Shown in pieces: positions 54,626 to 63,449 of a stretch of DNA of 64,000 nucleotides. Numbering within the stretch: the stretch's first letter is position 1; each line of letters opens with the position of its first letter. The DNA lies in assembly GCF_007280555.1 (NCBI RefSeq), contig NZ_VKDB01000003.1, forward strand, positions 124,001-188,000, written 5' to 3'. This stretch comes from Deinococcus detaillensis (GTDB lineage Bacteria > Deinococcota > Deinococci > Deinococcales > Deinococcaceae). Under the pieces are notes generated by a model. That model saw only the letters and a list, made by a program, of their open reading frames with translations. It did no database searches and had not been told where the DNA came from. A program made the position numbers and the translations under genes.

Positions 54626-55621
54626 ATGCGTCACACCAAACTGATGTTCGCCGCCCTCGCCGCCGTCACCGTCACCGCCGCCCTTGCCCAAAGCAGCCAG
54701 CCGGTGATCGGCCTGATTACCAAAACCGACACCAATCCCTTTTTCGTCAAGATGAAAGAGGGCGCACAAAAAGAAGCCACCCGCTTGGGGGCCAAATTGC
54801 TGACGGCGGCGGGCAAAACCGACGGTGACAACGCGGGCCAAGTGGCCGCCATCGAAAACATGGTCGCGGCTGGAGCCAAGACCATCATGATCACCGCCAG
54901 CGATTCCAAGGCCATCGTGCCGGCCATTGCCAAAGCCCGCGCCGCCGGCGTGATGGTGATTGCCCTCGATACCCCCACCGAACCGGCCAGCGCGGTGGAC
55001 GCCCTGTTTGCCACCGACAACTACAACGCCGGACTGCTGATCGGGCAGTGGGCCAAAAAAGCCATGGGCAACAAGAAGGCCGTGATCGCCGCGATGGACT
55101 ACAACCCCGGCCAACCCGTCGGCGTGCTGCGGCACAACGGCTTCCTCGCGGGCTTCGGCGTCAAGGGCATCACCCCCACCATGCTGACTCAAGTGGACAC
55201 CAGCGTGGTCTGCTCGCAAAACTCCTTCGGTGATCAGGCCAAGGGCCAGACCGCGATGGAAAACTGCCTCCAGAAAAACCCCGACATCAATCTGGTCTAC
55301 ACCATCAACGAACCCGCCGCCGCTGGCGCTTATCAGGCCCTCAAAGCCGCTGGCAAAGAAAAAGACGTGTTGATCGTCAGCGTGGACGGCGGCTGCGCTG
55401 GTGTGCGCAATGTGGAAGCGGGCGTGATCGGCGCGACCAGCCAGCAGTACCCGCTTAAGATGGCGGCGATGGGCGTCACGGCGGGTGTCAACTACGCCAA
55501 GACCGGCAAAAAGGTCAGTGGCTACACCGACACCGGCGTCAATCTGATTACCAACAAGCCGGTCAGCGGCGTCAAGAGTCAGGACGGCAAGTACGGCCTC
55601 GCCAACTGCTGGGGCCAGTAA
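54626..55621 (+). CDS. Sugar ABC transporter substrate-binding protein (ribose/fructose type)
   Basis: 331 residues. Signal peptide cut near ALAQ (residue 21). The mature N-terminus VIGLITKTDTNPFFVKMKEG-AQKEA is the family start of class-B (RbsB/FrcB) binding proteins, with the bipartite LDTPTEP and INEPAAAGAYQAL motifs. AAGGAG precedes the ATG. Two cysteine pairs (VVCSQN, ENCLQ, GGCAG, ANCWG) may form disulfides in the periplasm, unusual for RbsB. First gene of the importer. Confidence 0.92.
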   Translation: MRHTKLMFAALAAVTVTAALAQSSQPVIGLITKTDTNPFFVKMKEGAQKEATRLGAKLLTAAGKTDGDNAGQVAAIENMVAAGAKTIMITASDSKAIVPAIAKARAAGVMVIALDTPTEPASAVDALFATDNYNAGLLIGQWAKKAMGNKKAVIAAMDYNPGQPVGVLRHNGFLAGFGVKGITPTMLTQVDTSVVCSQNSFGDQAKGQTAMENCLQKNPDINLVYTINEPAAAGAYQALKAAGKEKDVLIVSVDGGCAGVRNVEAGVIGATSQQYPLKMAAMGVTAGVNYAKTGKKVSGYTDTGVNLITNKPVSGVKSQDGKYGLANCWGQ

Positions 55622-55761
55622 CTCAGCGCAGGTCATCATGATCTGAACTGAACTTCATTGGGCGGGGCGAAATGGCTGGTTAAGCTGTTCGTCCCGCTTT
55701 GCCACTCCGGACCGGCCAAACACCACCTAGCTTCATCCAGCGTCACAGGAGTTACCCACGC

Positions 55762-56742
55762 ATGACTTCCCCACCGATTTCTGAAAAAGGCCGTATGGGA
55801 TTCCGCGCCCCCAGCCTCACCACTCTGGGGCCGCTGATTGCCCTGCTGCTGGCCTGTATCTTCTTCGCCACCCAATCCGACCGATTCCTGACATCTCAAA
55901 CGCTCTCGCTGGTTCTGAGTCAGATTTCATTCGTGGCCGTGATCGCCATCGGGCAAACTTTAGTGATCCTGACTGCCGGAATTGATCTGTCGTGCGGCTT
56001 CATCATGGCGCTGGGCAGCATCGTGATGACCAAATTCGCCGTGGATTACGGGGTGCCGCCGTTCTTGGCGATTTTGTGCGGTCTGGCTGTGACCACCGCC
56101 ATTGGAGCGCTGAACGGCCTGCTGATTACCCGGCTCAGGCTGCCGCCGTTTATCGCCACGCTGGGCATGTTGGGCATCGTACAGGCCATCACCCTGATCT
56201 ACTCCAATTCGCAAACCGTCAGCGGCTTACCCAACACGCTCAACTTTCTGGGCAGCACCTTCAAAATTCTGGGTACGCCTTTTACCTACGGCGCGGTGCT
56301 GATGCTGCTGCTTTTCGGCGTCGCTTGGTTTTTCCTGACCCGCACCGCGCCGGGCCGCCACGTCTACGCGGTGGGCAACAACCCCGAAGCCGCCCGCCTC
56401 AGCGGGATTCCCACCACCAAGTTGCTGATCAGCGTCTACGCCATCGCCGGGCTGCTCTACGGCATTGCGGCTCTGATTCTGGTGGGCCGGGTCGGCGCGG
56501 GCGATCCCAATGCCGGACAGACCGAGAACTTGGAGAGCATTACGGCCGTCGTGCTGGGTGGTACCAGTTTGTTTGGCGGGCGCGGCAACGTGCTGGGCAC
56601 GCTACTTGGCGCAGTCATCGTGGGCGTCTTCCGGGTCGGCCTGACTCTGGCGGGCGTCAACAGCATTTATCAAGTCTTGGTGACGGGCATTTTGATTATT
56701 CTGGCCGTTGCCACCGATCAATTTTCCAGAAGGAAGGCCTGA
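55762..56742 (+). CDS. Sugar ABC transporter permease (RbsC/FrcC type)
   Basis: 326 residues, about nine helices. QISFVAVIAIGQTLVILTAG-IDLSCG is the family hallmark of the RbsC/XylH group, and the ATP-binding-protein contact region is LGTLLGAVIVGVFRVGLTLA, following GGTSLFGGRGN. The start at 55762 has CAGGAG upstream; a longer frame exists. Its stop is 1 base from the ATPase gene start. Confidence 0.93.
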   Translation: MTSPPISEKGRMGFRAPSLTTLGPLIALLLACIFFATQSDRFLTSQTLSLVLSQISFVAVIAIGQTLVILTAGIDLSCGFIMALGSIVMTKFAVDYGVPPFLAILCGLAVTTAIGALNGLLITRLRLPPFIATLGMLGIVQAITLIYSNSQTVSGLPNTLNFLGSTFKILGTPFTYGAVLMLLLFGVAWFFLTRTAPGRHVYAVGNNPEAARLSGIPTTKLLISVYAIAGLLYGIAALILVGRVGAGDPNAGQTENLESITAVVLGGTSLFGGRGNVLGTLLGAVIVGVFRVGLTLAGVNSIYQVLVTGILIILAVATDQFSRRKA

Positions 56743-56743
56743 G

Positions 56744-57544
56744 ATGACCGCTCAAATTCCGAGTGCGCCGCTGGTGATGGAAGCGCGGGGACTCGTCAAG
56801 CGCTACGGGCAAGTCACCGCCATGGACGGAGCCGACTTCGAGCTGCGGCCCGGCGAGATTCTGGCAGTTATTGGCGACAACGGCGCGGGCAAATCCAGCC
56901 TCATCAAAGCGCTCTCCGGCGCGGTGGTACCCGATGAAGGCCAGATTTTTCTAGACGGCAAACTCGTTCATTTCCGCAGCCCGATTGACGCCCGTAAGGA
57001 AGGCATCGAAACAGTTTATCAGGACTTGGCAGTGGCTCCGGCCATGACCATTGCTGAAAACCTGTTTCTGGGCCGTGAAATTTTGCGCCCTGATCCTTTC
57101 TCGCGTTTTTTTAGGGTGCTGGACAAAAAGAAAATGCACGACGAAGCGGTGCGGCACATGCAGGGGTTGCAATTTGCCATCAAGAGCATGTCTCAGCCGG
57201 TTGAAACCCTCTCCGGTGGACAGCGGCAGGGCGTCGCAGTGGCCCGTAGCGCGGCGTTTGCACGGCACGTGGTCATCATGGACGAACCCACTGCCGCCCT
57301 CGGCGTGCGCGAAGGCAACATGGTGCTTGACCTGATCCGCAAGGTGCGTGACAGCGGCCTGCCGGTCATCTTGATTAGCCACAATATGCCGCACGTCTTC
57401 GAGATCGCTGACCGCATCCACGTTCACCGGCAGGGCAAACGTGCCGCCGTGCTGAATCCCAAGAACATCAGCATGGCCGACACGGTGGCGGTGATGACGG
57501 GGGCGCTCAGCCCTGAGGCCTTGAGCGCCGACATGCTGGCGTAG
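56744..57544 (+). CDS. Sugar ABC transporter ATP-binding protein, single-domain (FrcA-like)
   Basis: 266 residues. Walker A VIGDNGAGKSSLIKALSG (about 42-59), Q-loop VYQDLAV, signature ETLSGGQRQGVAVARSA, Walker B HVVIMDEPTAALG and H-loop ISHNMPH. It has one ATPase domain, as in FrcA, rather than the fused pair of RbsA/XylG. AGGAAGG precedes the start. Completes a binding protein-permease-ATPase operon behind the LacI regulator. Confidence 0.93.
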   Translation: MTAQIPSAPLVMEARGLVKRYGQVTAMDGADFELRPGEILAVIGDNGAGKSSLIKALSGAVVPDEGQIFLDGKLVHFRSPIDARKEGIETVYQDLAVAPAMTIAENLFLGREILRPDPFSRFFRVLDKKKMHDEAVRHMQGLQFAIKSMSQPVETLSGGQRQGVAVARSAAFARHVVIMDEPTAALGVREGNMVLDLIRKVRDSGLPVILISHNMPHVFEIADRIHVHRQGKRAAVLNPKNISMADTVAVMTGALSPEALSADMLA

Positions 57545-57556
57545 CGCGGGCCCTGC

Positions 57557-57949
57557 TTACCGCCGCCCCGCCATCCACACCCAGTACGCCAGCAGCGGCT
57601 GAAGCGGCAGGCGTGCCCACAGCGCCCAAGCGGGTAGCGGCTTAAACTCCTCGGCATTCTGAGCCATGTAGGCGTTGGCCGGAAAAACCGCCAGCAGCAG
57701 CGCCATCAGCCCCCAGCGGGCGGCGGGGCGGGTGGTGGGGTGGAGGAGTCCCAAGCCGCCCGCCAGTTCTGCTGCGCCGCTGATGAGCGTGGCGGTGCGC
57801 GGCGGCATCGGTACGAACGGCGGCACGATGGAATCGAAGATGCGGGGGCGTAAAAAGTGCAGCGTACCTGCCGAGATAAAGACAGCCGCCAGTAGCAGCG
57901 TGCTGGCAGTGTTGCCAAAGTGGGTGTTGCCGGAATTCATTCTGGACAT
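57557..57949 (-). CDS. DoxX-family membrane protein
   Basis: About 130 residues with four hydrophobic helices: STLLLAAVFISAGTLHFLRP, ATLISGAAELAGGLGLLHPT, WGLMALLLAVFPANAYMAQN and PLQPLLAYWVWMAGRR. FISAGTLHFLRP and AAELAGGLGLL are the DoxX-like signature. Function uncertain, possibly a membrane redox partner. Two ATGs (57949 and 57940) are possible; neither has a good ribosome site. Confidence 0.75.
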   Translation of the reverse strand: MSRMNSGNTHFGNTASTLLLAAVFISAGTLHFLRPRIFDSIVPPFVPMPPRTATLISGAAELAGGLGLLHPTTRPAARWGLMALLLAVFPANAYMAQNAEEFKPLPAWALWARLPLQPLLAYWVWMAGRR

Positions 57950-57977
57950 CTTCAAAGTATGCCCGTCAAAGCCCACA

Positions 57978-58014
57978 AAAAAACCGGAAAGGTATTTAAC
58001 CCTTCCGGTTTTTT
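57978..58014 (-). terminator. Terminator of rpsA
   Basis: AAAAAACCGGAAAGG and CCCTTCCGGTTTTTT form a 15-bp stem with one mismatch; on the minus strand the hairpin is followed by T residues just after the rpsA stop. The structure is symmetric and could act both ways. Confidence 0.85.
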
Positions 58015-58035
58015 GATTGGTCTTTAAGCTAGAGC

Positions 58036-59994
58036 TTACTCGCTGGGCTTGTCGCTCTCAGTGCTGGTCGCGGGCACGTCGTCTTTCTTGTCGGTGCCGA
58101 GGCCGAACTGCGCGAACAAGTCGGCGTAAACGTCACCGAGCTTGGTGCTGATCTTGCCGCCGCCCTGTTGGGCGTCTTTGGCGTTAAAGCTGTACTCGAA
58201 GTCGCCGCCCCGGCGTCCACCACGTCCGCCGCCGCCACCACGAGCGCCGCCGCCCTGCTGAGGGCTACCGAAGCTGGGAGTCCGGCTGCCGCCGCCCTGC
58301 GAGACAAAGTCGCCGCCGCGTGCCGGTGCGCCGCCGAGGGCACGCCGACGCGACAAGCTGGCCCGCTGCTCGACGGGGTCGATGTTCAAGATGACGGCTT
58401 CGATGTCGTCGCCCTTCTTGAACAGATCAGCGGGGTTGTTGACGCGCTGCAAATCGAGTTCGCTGATGTGAATCAGACCCTCGATGCCTTCTTCGATTTC
58501 CATGAACACACCGAAATCGGTGAGGCCAGTGACTTTACCCTTGACCGGCGTGCCGGGGGGGAAGCGGTCAGGCAAGCTGCTCCATGGATCGTCGGTGGCC
58601 TGACGAAGACCGAGGCTGATGCGGCGGTCTTTGGGATCGATGCGGAGGATGATGGCTTCCACTTCGTCGCCCTCTTTGAGGACTTCGTTGGGATGACGCA
58701 CCCGCTTGGTCCAAGACAGCTCGCTGACGTGAACGAGGCCTTCCAAGCCCGGCTCGATCTCGACAAACGCGCCGAAGTTGGTGAGGTTGGTGACTTTACC
58801 CACCACTTTCTGGCCGATGGTGTACTTGTCGATGGCACTTTCCCAGGGGTCGGTGGTCAGCGCTTTCATCGAGAGGTTGATGCGGTCACGGCCCGGATCA
58901 ACGTCAATGACCTGCACCTGCACCTTGTCGCCGACTTTGACCACGTCACGGGGGTGATTGAAGCGCCCGTAGGTCAGCTCGGAGCGGTGAACCAGGCCGT
59001 CGATGCCGCCGAGGTTGACGAACACGCCGAAATCGGTGATCTCGACCACGTCGCCTTCAAACTGTGCGCCGGATTCGAGTTGACCCATGGTGCTCTCGCG
59101 GGCCTGGGCCTTCTGAGCTTCCATGATGGCGCGGTGCGAGATGATCACGCGGTTGCGCTTGCGGTTAAGCTCGATCAGCTTGACTTCAAGCGGCTTACCG
59201 ACGTAGGGGTCGAGGTCGTTGACTCTACGGGTATCCACTTGGCTGGCCGGGAGGAAGGCCCGAATGCCGTCAATCATGGCCACCAAGCCGCCGCGCACCT
59301 TCTCGACGATGTCCACTTGGAACGATTCGTCGCGCTCCTGCACGCCCGCCAGCACGCGCCAGCCCTTGTCCTGCTCGGCCCGCTTCTTGCTCAGCACGAT
59401 CTGGCCGTTGGCGAGGTCGCTTCTGACCACGTAGGCTTCGATGCTGTCGCCGGGCTTGTACATCTGCTGGGCTTCTTCCAACGTCACCGGCTCGTCACCG
59501 AGCTGGTTGAACGGAATGACGCCCTCGATCTTCGCGCCCACGTCTACGGCGATGCCTTCGCTGCCGATAAAGACCACGGTGCCGGTGACCACGTCGCCCC
59601 GTGAGGGTGCGGACGAATCTTGGTTCTCGGTATCGAGGGTCGCCAGCACGTCTTCCATGGTCATGGCCGGATAGTCGTCGTCGCTGCGCTCTTGGCGAGC
59701 GGTCGCGGCGGGCTTGGCCTGAGTAGGAGCGGCTTGAGCAGGCTGAGCGGGCGCGGCCTGCGGAGCTTGCGTTTCCGGTGCCTTCGCTACTTCTGGCGCT
59801 GCTTCAACCTGCGGCGCGGCCCCTTGAGGCTGAGCTTCGGTGCTGTCCATGTTGGCGTGGCCGGTATCTGCGGTGCTCGTATCGGCGGCGCTCATGTCGG
59901 TGGCGGCGGGCGTGGTGGCGCTGCCCTGCGCCGTATCGGTGGTGGGCTGAGTGTCCCCGGCCTGATCCGGGGTGCGGCTAACTTGGTCTTCCAC
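58036..59994 (-). CDS. rpsA: 30S ribosomal protein S1, extended form
   Basis: 652 residues with five S1/OB motifs (starting at [20 protein letters not shown], then [55 protein letters not shown] and [20 protein letters not shown]). An Ala/Pro/Gln/Thr-rich head of about 110 residues and a C-terminal Gly/Arg-rich stretch ([17 protein letters not shown]) followed by a conserved-looking short tail flank them. AGGAGG 9 bases before the GTG at 59994 fixes the start. S1 recruits structured mRNAs to the 30S subunit. Confidence 0.95.
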   Translation of the reverse strand: MEDQVSRTPDQAGDTQPTTDTAQGSATTPAATDMSAADTSTADTGHANMDSTEAQPQGAAPQVEAAPEVAKAPETQAPQAAPAQPAQAAPTQAKPAATARQERSDDDYPAMTMEDVLATLDTENQDSSAPSRGDVVTGTVVFIGSEGIAVDVGAKIEGVIPFNQLGDEPVTLEEAQQMYKPGDSIEAYVVRSDLANGQIVLSKKRAEQDKGWRVLAGVQERDESFQVDIVEKVRGGLVAMIDGIRAFLPASQVDTRRVNDLDPYVGKPLEVKLIELNRKRNRVIISHRAIMEAQKAQARESTMGQLESGAQFEGDVVEITDFGVFVNLGGIDGLVHRSELTYGRFNHPRDVVKVGDKVQVQVIDVDPGRDRINLSMKALTTDPWESAIDKYTIGQKVVGKVTNLTNFGAFVEIEPGLEGLVHVSELSWTKRVRHPNEVLKEGDEVEAIILRIDPKDRRISLGLRQATDDPWSSLPDRFPPGTPVKGKVTGLTDFGVFMEIEEGIEGLIHISELDLQRVNNPADLFKKGDDIEAVILNIDPVEQRASLSRRRALGGAPARGGDFVSQGGGSRTPSFGSPQQGGGARGGGGGRGGRRGGDFEYSFNAKDAQQGGGKISTKLGDVYADLFAQFGLGTDKKDDVPATSTESDKPSE

Positions 59995-60100
59995 TTTGAT
60001 GCTCCTCCTGGCAGCTCACACCTGAGTGCGGCTAACGCCCTAGTTTATCATTTTAGCGGCCTGCAAGCAAGCAATTTTGCCGCAAAAATCCGCTTCATGC

Positions 60101-60129
60101 TTGACAGGGTAGCCGCCTACTCTTATACT
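60101..60129 (+). promoter_or_regulatory. Sigma-70 promoter of tRNA-Gln
   Basis: TTGACA (60101-60106) and TATACT (60124-60129) with a 17-base spacer; tRNA begins at 60182. Confidence 0.85.
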
Positions 60130-60181
60130 CTCTAGCGCTACTGTTTGAGCTAACCCTTTACCGGTTTTCTCGAAGTTTCGC

Positions 60182-60255
60182 TGGGGCATCGTCTAATGGC
60201 AGGACAACAGTCTCTGACACTGTCGATCAAGGTTCGAGTCCTTGTGCCCCAACCA
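60182..60255 (+). tRNA. tRNA-Gln (anticodon CUG)
   Basis: 74 nt with encoded CCA. Acceptor TGGGGCA/TGCCCCA, discriminator A; anticodon stem ACAGT/ACTGT encloses CTCTGAC with anticodon CTG; T arm AAGGTTCGAGTCCTT. The U1-A72 start pair and G73-type purine discriminator fit glutamine. Confidence 0.95.
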
Positions 60256-60279
60256 AAGCACAATTGCAGCAGCAGATCA

Positions 60280-60301
60280 GCCCGCCACGTGCGGGCTTTT
60301 T
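60280..60301 (+). terminator. Terminator of tRNA-Gln
   Basis: GCCCGC, loop CACGT, GCGGGC, then five T. Confidence 0.9.
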
Positions 60302-60415
60302 CGTGGCCTTCGGTGCGCGGCACTGGTATCAGGCGAGGGCGCTCATGTTCCCTTAGAGGGCGGACTTGAGCGGCCCAGTCTTCAGAAGGTGGGCATCATC
60401 AGAACTTCATCAAGG

Positions 60416-60436
60416 CCAGTTTAAAAAATAAACTGG
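60416..60436. promoter_or_regulatory. Perfect palindrome upstream of trxB
   Basis: CCAGTTTA, spacer AAAAA, TAAACTGG: an 8-bp perfect inverted repeat ending 27 bases before the trxB -10. Size and position suit binding of a dimeric regulator. The preceding 60302-60415 shows nothing else. Confidence 0.5.
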
Positions 60437-60463
60437 GACACCGTTTGATCAGGGCCGCTCTGA

Positions 60464-60469
60464 TAAGCT
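60464..60469 (+). promoter_or_regulatory. -10 hexamer of trxB, leaderless
   Basis: TAAGCT ends 6 bases before the ATG at 60476. Confidence 0.45.
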
Positions 60470-60475
60470 GAGGGC

Positions 60476-61450
60476 ATGACGAACGCTCAACCTTCACAGC
60501 CCCAGCCTTCAGAGCACGATGTGGTGATTATCGGCGGCGGCCCCGCCGGACTGACGGCGGCGATTTACACGGGCCGCGCCAGCCTGAACACCATCATTTT
60601 GGAAAAAGGCCTTCCGGGCGGCCAAATCGCCCAGACCGAAGAAGTCGAGAATTATCCCGGTTTTCCAGAGCCGATCAGCGGCCCCGAGCTTGCCCAGCGG
60701 ATGACCGAGCAAGCCGAGCGGTTTGGCGCAAAAATTGAAATGGAAGAAGTGCAGGGCGTGGAGCACCACCCGCATGGCGGCTTTTTGGTCAGAGGCTACA
60801 GCGGCACCTACCACGCCAAAGCGGTGATTTTGGCGACCGGCGCAAATCCCAAGCGCCTCTATGTGCCGGGCGAGGAGCAGTTCTGGGGCAAGGGCGTCAG
60901 CACCTGCGCCACCTGCGACGGCTTTTTTTACCGGGGCAAAAAAGTGGTCGTCGTCGGTGGGGGAGACGCCGCCGTGGAAGAGGGCCTGTTCCTGACCAAG
61001 TTCGCCGATGAAGTCACCTTGATTCACCGCCGCGATTCTCTAAGGGCCAACAAAGTGGCTCAGGCCCGCGCCCTGGCGAATCCCAAAATGAAGTTCGTCT
61101 GGGACACCGCCGTCGAAGCCATTATCGGCGAAGACAGCGTCAGCGCCGTGCAGCTCAAGAACCTCAAAACCGGCGAGGAAAGCCGCTTTGACACCGATGG
61201 CGTGTTTATTTTTATCGGCCATGTGCCTAACACCGAGTTTCTGAAAGGCGTCGTGAAGCTGCGCGAAGACGGCTACGTGGATGTGCGCGACGACATCTTT
61301 ACCAGCGTGCCGGGCATGTTCGCGGCGGGCGACATCAGCGATTATGTCTACCGTCAACTTGCCACCAGTGTGGGCGCGGGCACGCGGGCGGCCATGAGCG
61401 TGGAACGGATGCTGGCCGCGCTGGAGCTGGAAGAAAGCGCGGCGGACTGA
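60476..61450 (+). CDS. trxB: Thioredoxin-disulfide reductase
   Basis: 324-residue low-Mr flavoprotein reducing thioredoxin with NADPH. FAD-binding [20 protein letters not shown] (16-35), redox pair C144/C147 in [15 protein letters not shown]-binding [20 protein letters not shown] and the C-terminal [20 protein letters not shown]. Start supported by leaderless -10 spacing. A palindrome upstream suggests regulation. Confidence 0.95.
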   Translation: MTNAQPSQPQPSEHDVVIIGGGPAGLTAAIYTGRASLNTIILEKGLPGGQIAQTEEVENYPGFPEPISGPELAQRMTEQAERFGAKIEMEEVQGVEHHPHGGFLVRGYSGTYHAKAVILATGANPKRLYVPGEEQFWGKGVSTCATCDGFFYRGKKVVVVGGGDAAVEEGLFLTKFADEVTLIHRRDSLRANKVAQARALANPKMKFVWDTAVEAIIGEDSVSAVQLKNLKTGEESRFDTDGVFIFIGHVPNTEFLKGVVKLREDGYVDVRDDIFTSVPGMFAAGDISDYVYRQLATSVGAGTRAAMSVERMLAALELEESAAD

Positions 61451-61474
61451 AGCCCTCTGAGTTCGCCGCAGCCC

Positions 61475-62221
61475 TTGAGTCAACAGCCGTTCAGTAAACC
61501 CAGCGTTGCCTTTGAGCATCCCGATTTTTACGTCATCAGCAAGCCTGCGCTGTGGCTGACCCATCCGGTACGCGCCCGCATGGACGTGCTGGATGTCTTG
61601 ACTTTTTTGCAGCGCGAAACTGGCGAAACGCAGGTGGCCCCGCCGCACCGCTTAGACCGCGAGACCAGCGGAGCACAGGTATTTTCCCGCGACACCGATA
61701 GCGCCAGGCGCTTTTTCACCCTTTTCAAAGAGCATCTGGTCGGCAAGAGCTACCTCGCTATCGTTCACGGCTCGCCCAATTGGGACGAGTACACGCTGGA
61801 CGCGCCGCTGGGCTTTGTCGGTCTGACCGGCAGCAACCAAATTCAGATTCGGCAAGGCGTGGTGCCGGACGGCAAACCGGCCACTACTGAATTCAAGGTG
61901 CTGGGTCGCCGAAACGGTTTTGCACTGGTCCACGCTTTTCCCCGCTCTGGGCGACTGCACCAAATTCGGGCGCACTTGTCGCATCTGGGGTTGCCGATGG
62001 TCGGCGACAAGATTTATGGCCGCGACCCCGAAGTGTTTTTGGACTTTATCCAGACCGGGCAAACGGACGACCTCACGCGGCGTTTGCTGCTGCCCCGCCA
62101 AGCTCTGCACGCCCACAGCATCTCGTTCGGCTGGGACGCAGCGCAGGTGCGGGTGGAAGTGCCTTTGGCGGCGGACTTACAGGCGTTTTGGGACGGACTC
62201 GGAGAGGGCCAAGAAGCTTAA
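61475..62221 (+). CDS. RluA-family RNA pseudouridine synthase
   Basis: 248 residues. The catalytic motif [18 protein letters not shown] (HRLDRETSG, catalytic Asp) is at about 57-66. [18 protein letters not shown] and [20 protein letters not shown] with GDKIYG complete the RluA/RluD signature. There is no S4 domain, as in the TruC/RluA subgroup. TTG start at 61475. Target rRNA or tRNA site unknown. Confidence 0.9.
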   Translation: MSQQPFSKPSVAFEHPDFYVISKPALWLTHPVRARMDVLDVLTFLQRETGETQVAPPHRLDRETSGAQVFSRDTDSARRFFTLFKEHLVGKSYLAIVHGSPNWDEYTLDAPLGFVGLTGSNQIQIRQGVVPDGKPATTEFKVLGRRNGFALVHAFPRSGRLHQIRAHLSHLGLPMVGDKIYGRDPEVFLDFIQTGQTDDLTRRLLLPRQALHAHSISFGWDAAQVRVEVPLAADLQAFWDGLGEGQEA

Positions 62222-62271
62222 GAGCTGTTCGCTCCCGTTTCGCGTTGCCACTTACCGCCCACCACTCCCTG

Positions 62272-62277
62272 TAGACT
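62272..62277 (+). promoter_or_regulatory. -10 hexamer of a leaderless promoter
   Basis: TAGACT ends 5 bases before the ATG at 62283 and decides the aminotransferase start within a longer open frame. Confidence 0.5.
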
Positions 62278-62282
62278 CCCTT

Positions 62283-63449
62283 ATGACCAACACTGCTCAT
62301 CCCTACGACACCGTTTTGCCAGATTCTCTGCGCCACGCCGATAATTACAAATGGACGAAGTTCGGCGGTGAAGTGTTGCCGATGTGGGTGGCCGATATGG
62401 ATTTTCCGGTGGCCCCAGCTATTCTCAGCGCCCTGCAAGGCCGGCTGAGCCGCTCGGTGGGTTACCCCCAAATGCCCGGAGACCCCACGCTGAAGGCCCA
62501 ACTGATCGCCAAACTCGCCAAGGACGGCCTGAGTGATTTGACATCCGAAGGCGTGGCTTTTTTGCCCGGCGTGGTGCCCGGCCTCTACGCCGCCGTGCAG
62601 GCCCTGACCGAGGTCGGCGACGAGGTGCTGACGGTCACGCCGACTTACCCGCCGTTTCTGAGCGCCACCACCGATCAGGGGCGGGTGCTGAACGCCGTGA
62701 AACTGATCGAGGGCAAAACAGGTTGGACGATGGATTTTGCGGCGCTGGAAGCCGCCATCACGCCCAAAACCAAGTTGCTGATGTTGTGTCACCCGCACAA
62801 TCCAACCGGACGGGTCTGGACGCGCTCCGAGTTGCAGCAGTTGGCTGAGTTTGTTCTCAAGCACAAGTTGTACGTCGTCACCGACGAGTTGCACGCCGAT
62901 TTGCGTTTTTCGGACGCGCCGGACTACGTTCCGTTCGCGGCCATCAGTCCCGAAGTCGCTCAGCGCACCATCACGCTGACGGGGCCGTGCAAGGCCTACA
63001 ACACGGCGGGCCTCAGCATCGGCGCGATGATCAGCCACAACCCCGACTTGGTTGCCAAGCTGGAAAAAACCACCCACGGCACCATGGGCCACCCCAGCGC
63101 CCTGAGCGTCACCATGTGGCAAGCCGCGCTGAGCGGCGGAGCCGAGTGGCTGGCCGATACGCTGAAGTATCTCCAGGCCAACCGCGACTTCCTGAGTGAA
63201 TTTATGGCCCGCGAGTTGCCGCAGGTGCCGTACACGCCGCCGGAAGCGACTTACCTCGCGTGGCTGGACTTGCGCTCGCATCCCCGCGCCGCCGATATCC
63301 AACCCTACTTGCTTGAAGAAGCCAAGCTGGCGCTGAACGACGGCCTGACTTTCGGCGAGGGGTATCAAGGGTTTGTGCGCCTGAACTTTGCCACCAGCCG
63401 TGAGCTGCTGCAAGACGGCCTGGAGCGGCTGGCAAAAGCCGTGAAGTGA
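62283..63449 (+). CDS. MalY/PatB-type PLP-dependent aminotransferase (C-S lyase)
   Basis: 388 residues, fold type I. The N-terminal LPMWVADMDFPVAPAILSAL and VGYPQMPGD are the MalY/PatB family signature, LCHPHNPTGRVW the PLP-phosphate/substrate region, and DELHADLRF the PLP pyridine aspartate. The Schiff-base lysine lies in TGPCKAYNTAGL. Relatives cleave cystathionine. Its stop overlaps the next start (GTGA), so the reductase remnant was co-transcribed. Confidence 0.92.
   Translation: MTNTAHPYDTVLPDSLRHADNYKWTKFGGEVLPMWVADMDFPVAPAILSALQGRLSRSVGYPQMPGDPTLKAQLIAKLAKDGLSDLTSEGVAFLPGVVPGLYAAVQALTEVGDEVLTVTPTYPPFLSATTDQGRVLNAVKLIEGKTGWTMDFAALEAAITPKTKLLMLCHPHNPTGRVWTRSELQQLAEFVLKHKLYVVTDELHADLRFSDAPDYVPFAAISPEVAQRTITLTGPCKAYNTAGLSIGAMISHNPDLVAKLEKTTHGTMGHPSALSVTMWQAALSGGAEWLADTLKYLQANRDFLSEFMARELPQVPYTPPEATYLAWLDLRSHPRAADIQPYLLEEAKLALNDGLTFGEGYQGFVRLNFATSRELLQDGLERLAKAVK

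Noticed and set aside
58168..59604. Open frame antisense to rpsA
   Set aside because: Val/Asp/Ala-rich shadow of the S1 coding sequence, with no start signals or motifs.
62073..63413. Open frame antisense to the MalY/PatB gene
   Set aside because: Gln/Arg/His-rich composition typical of antisense frames; the sense product has a complete PLP enzyme signature.
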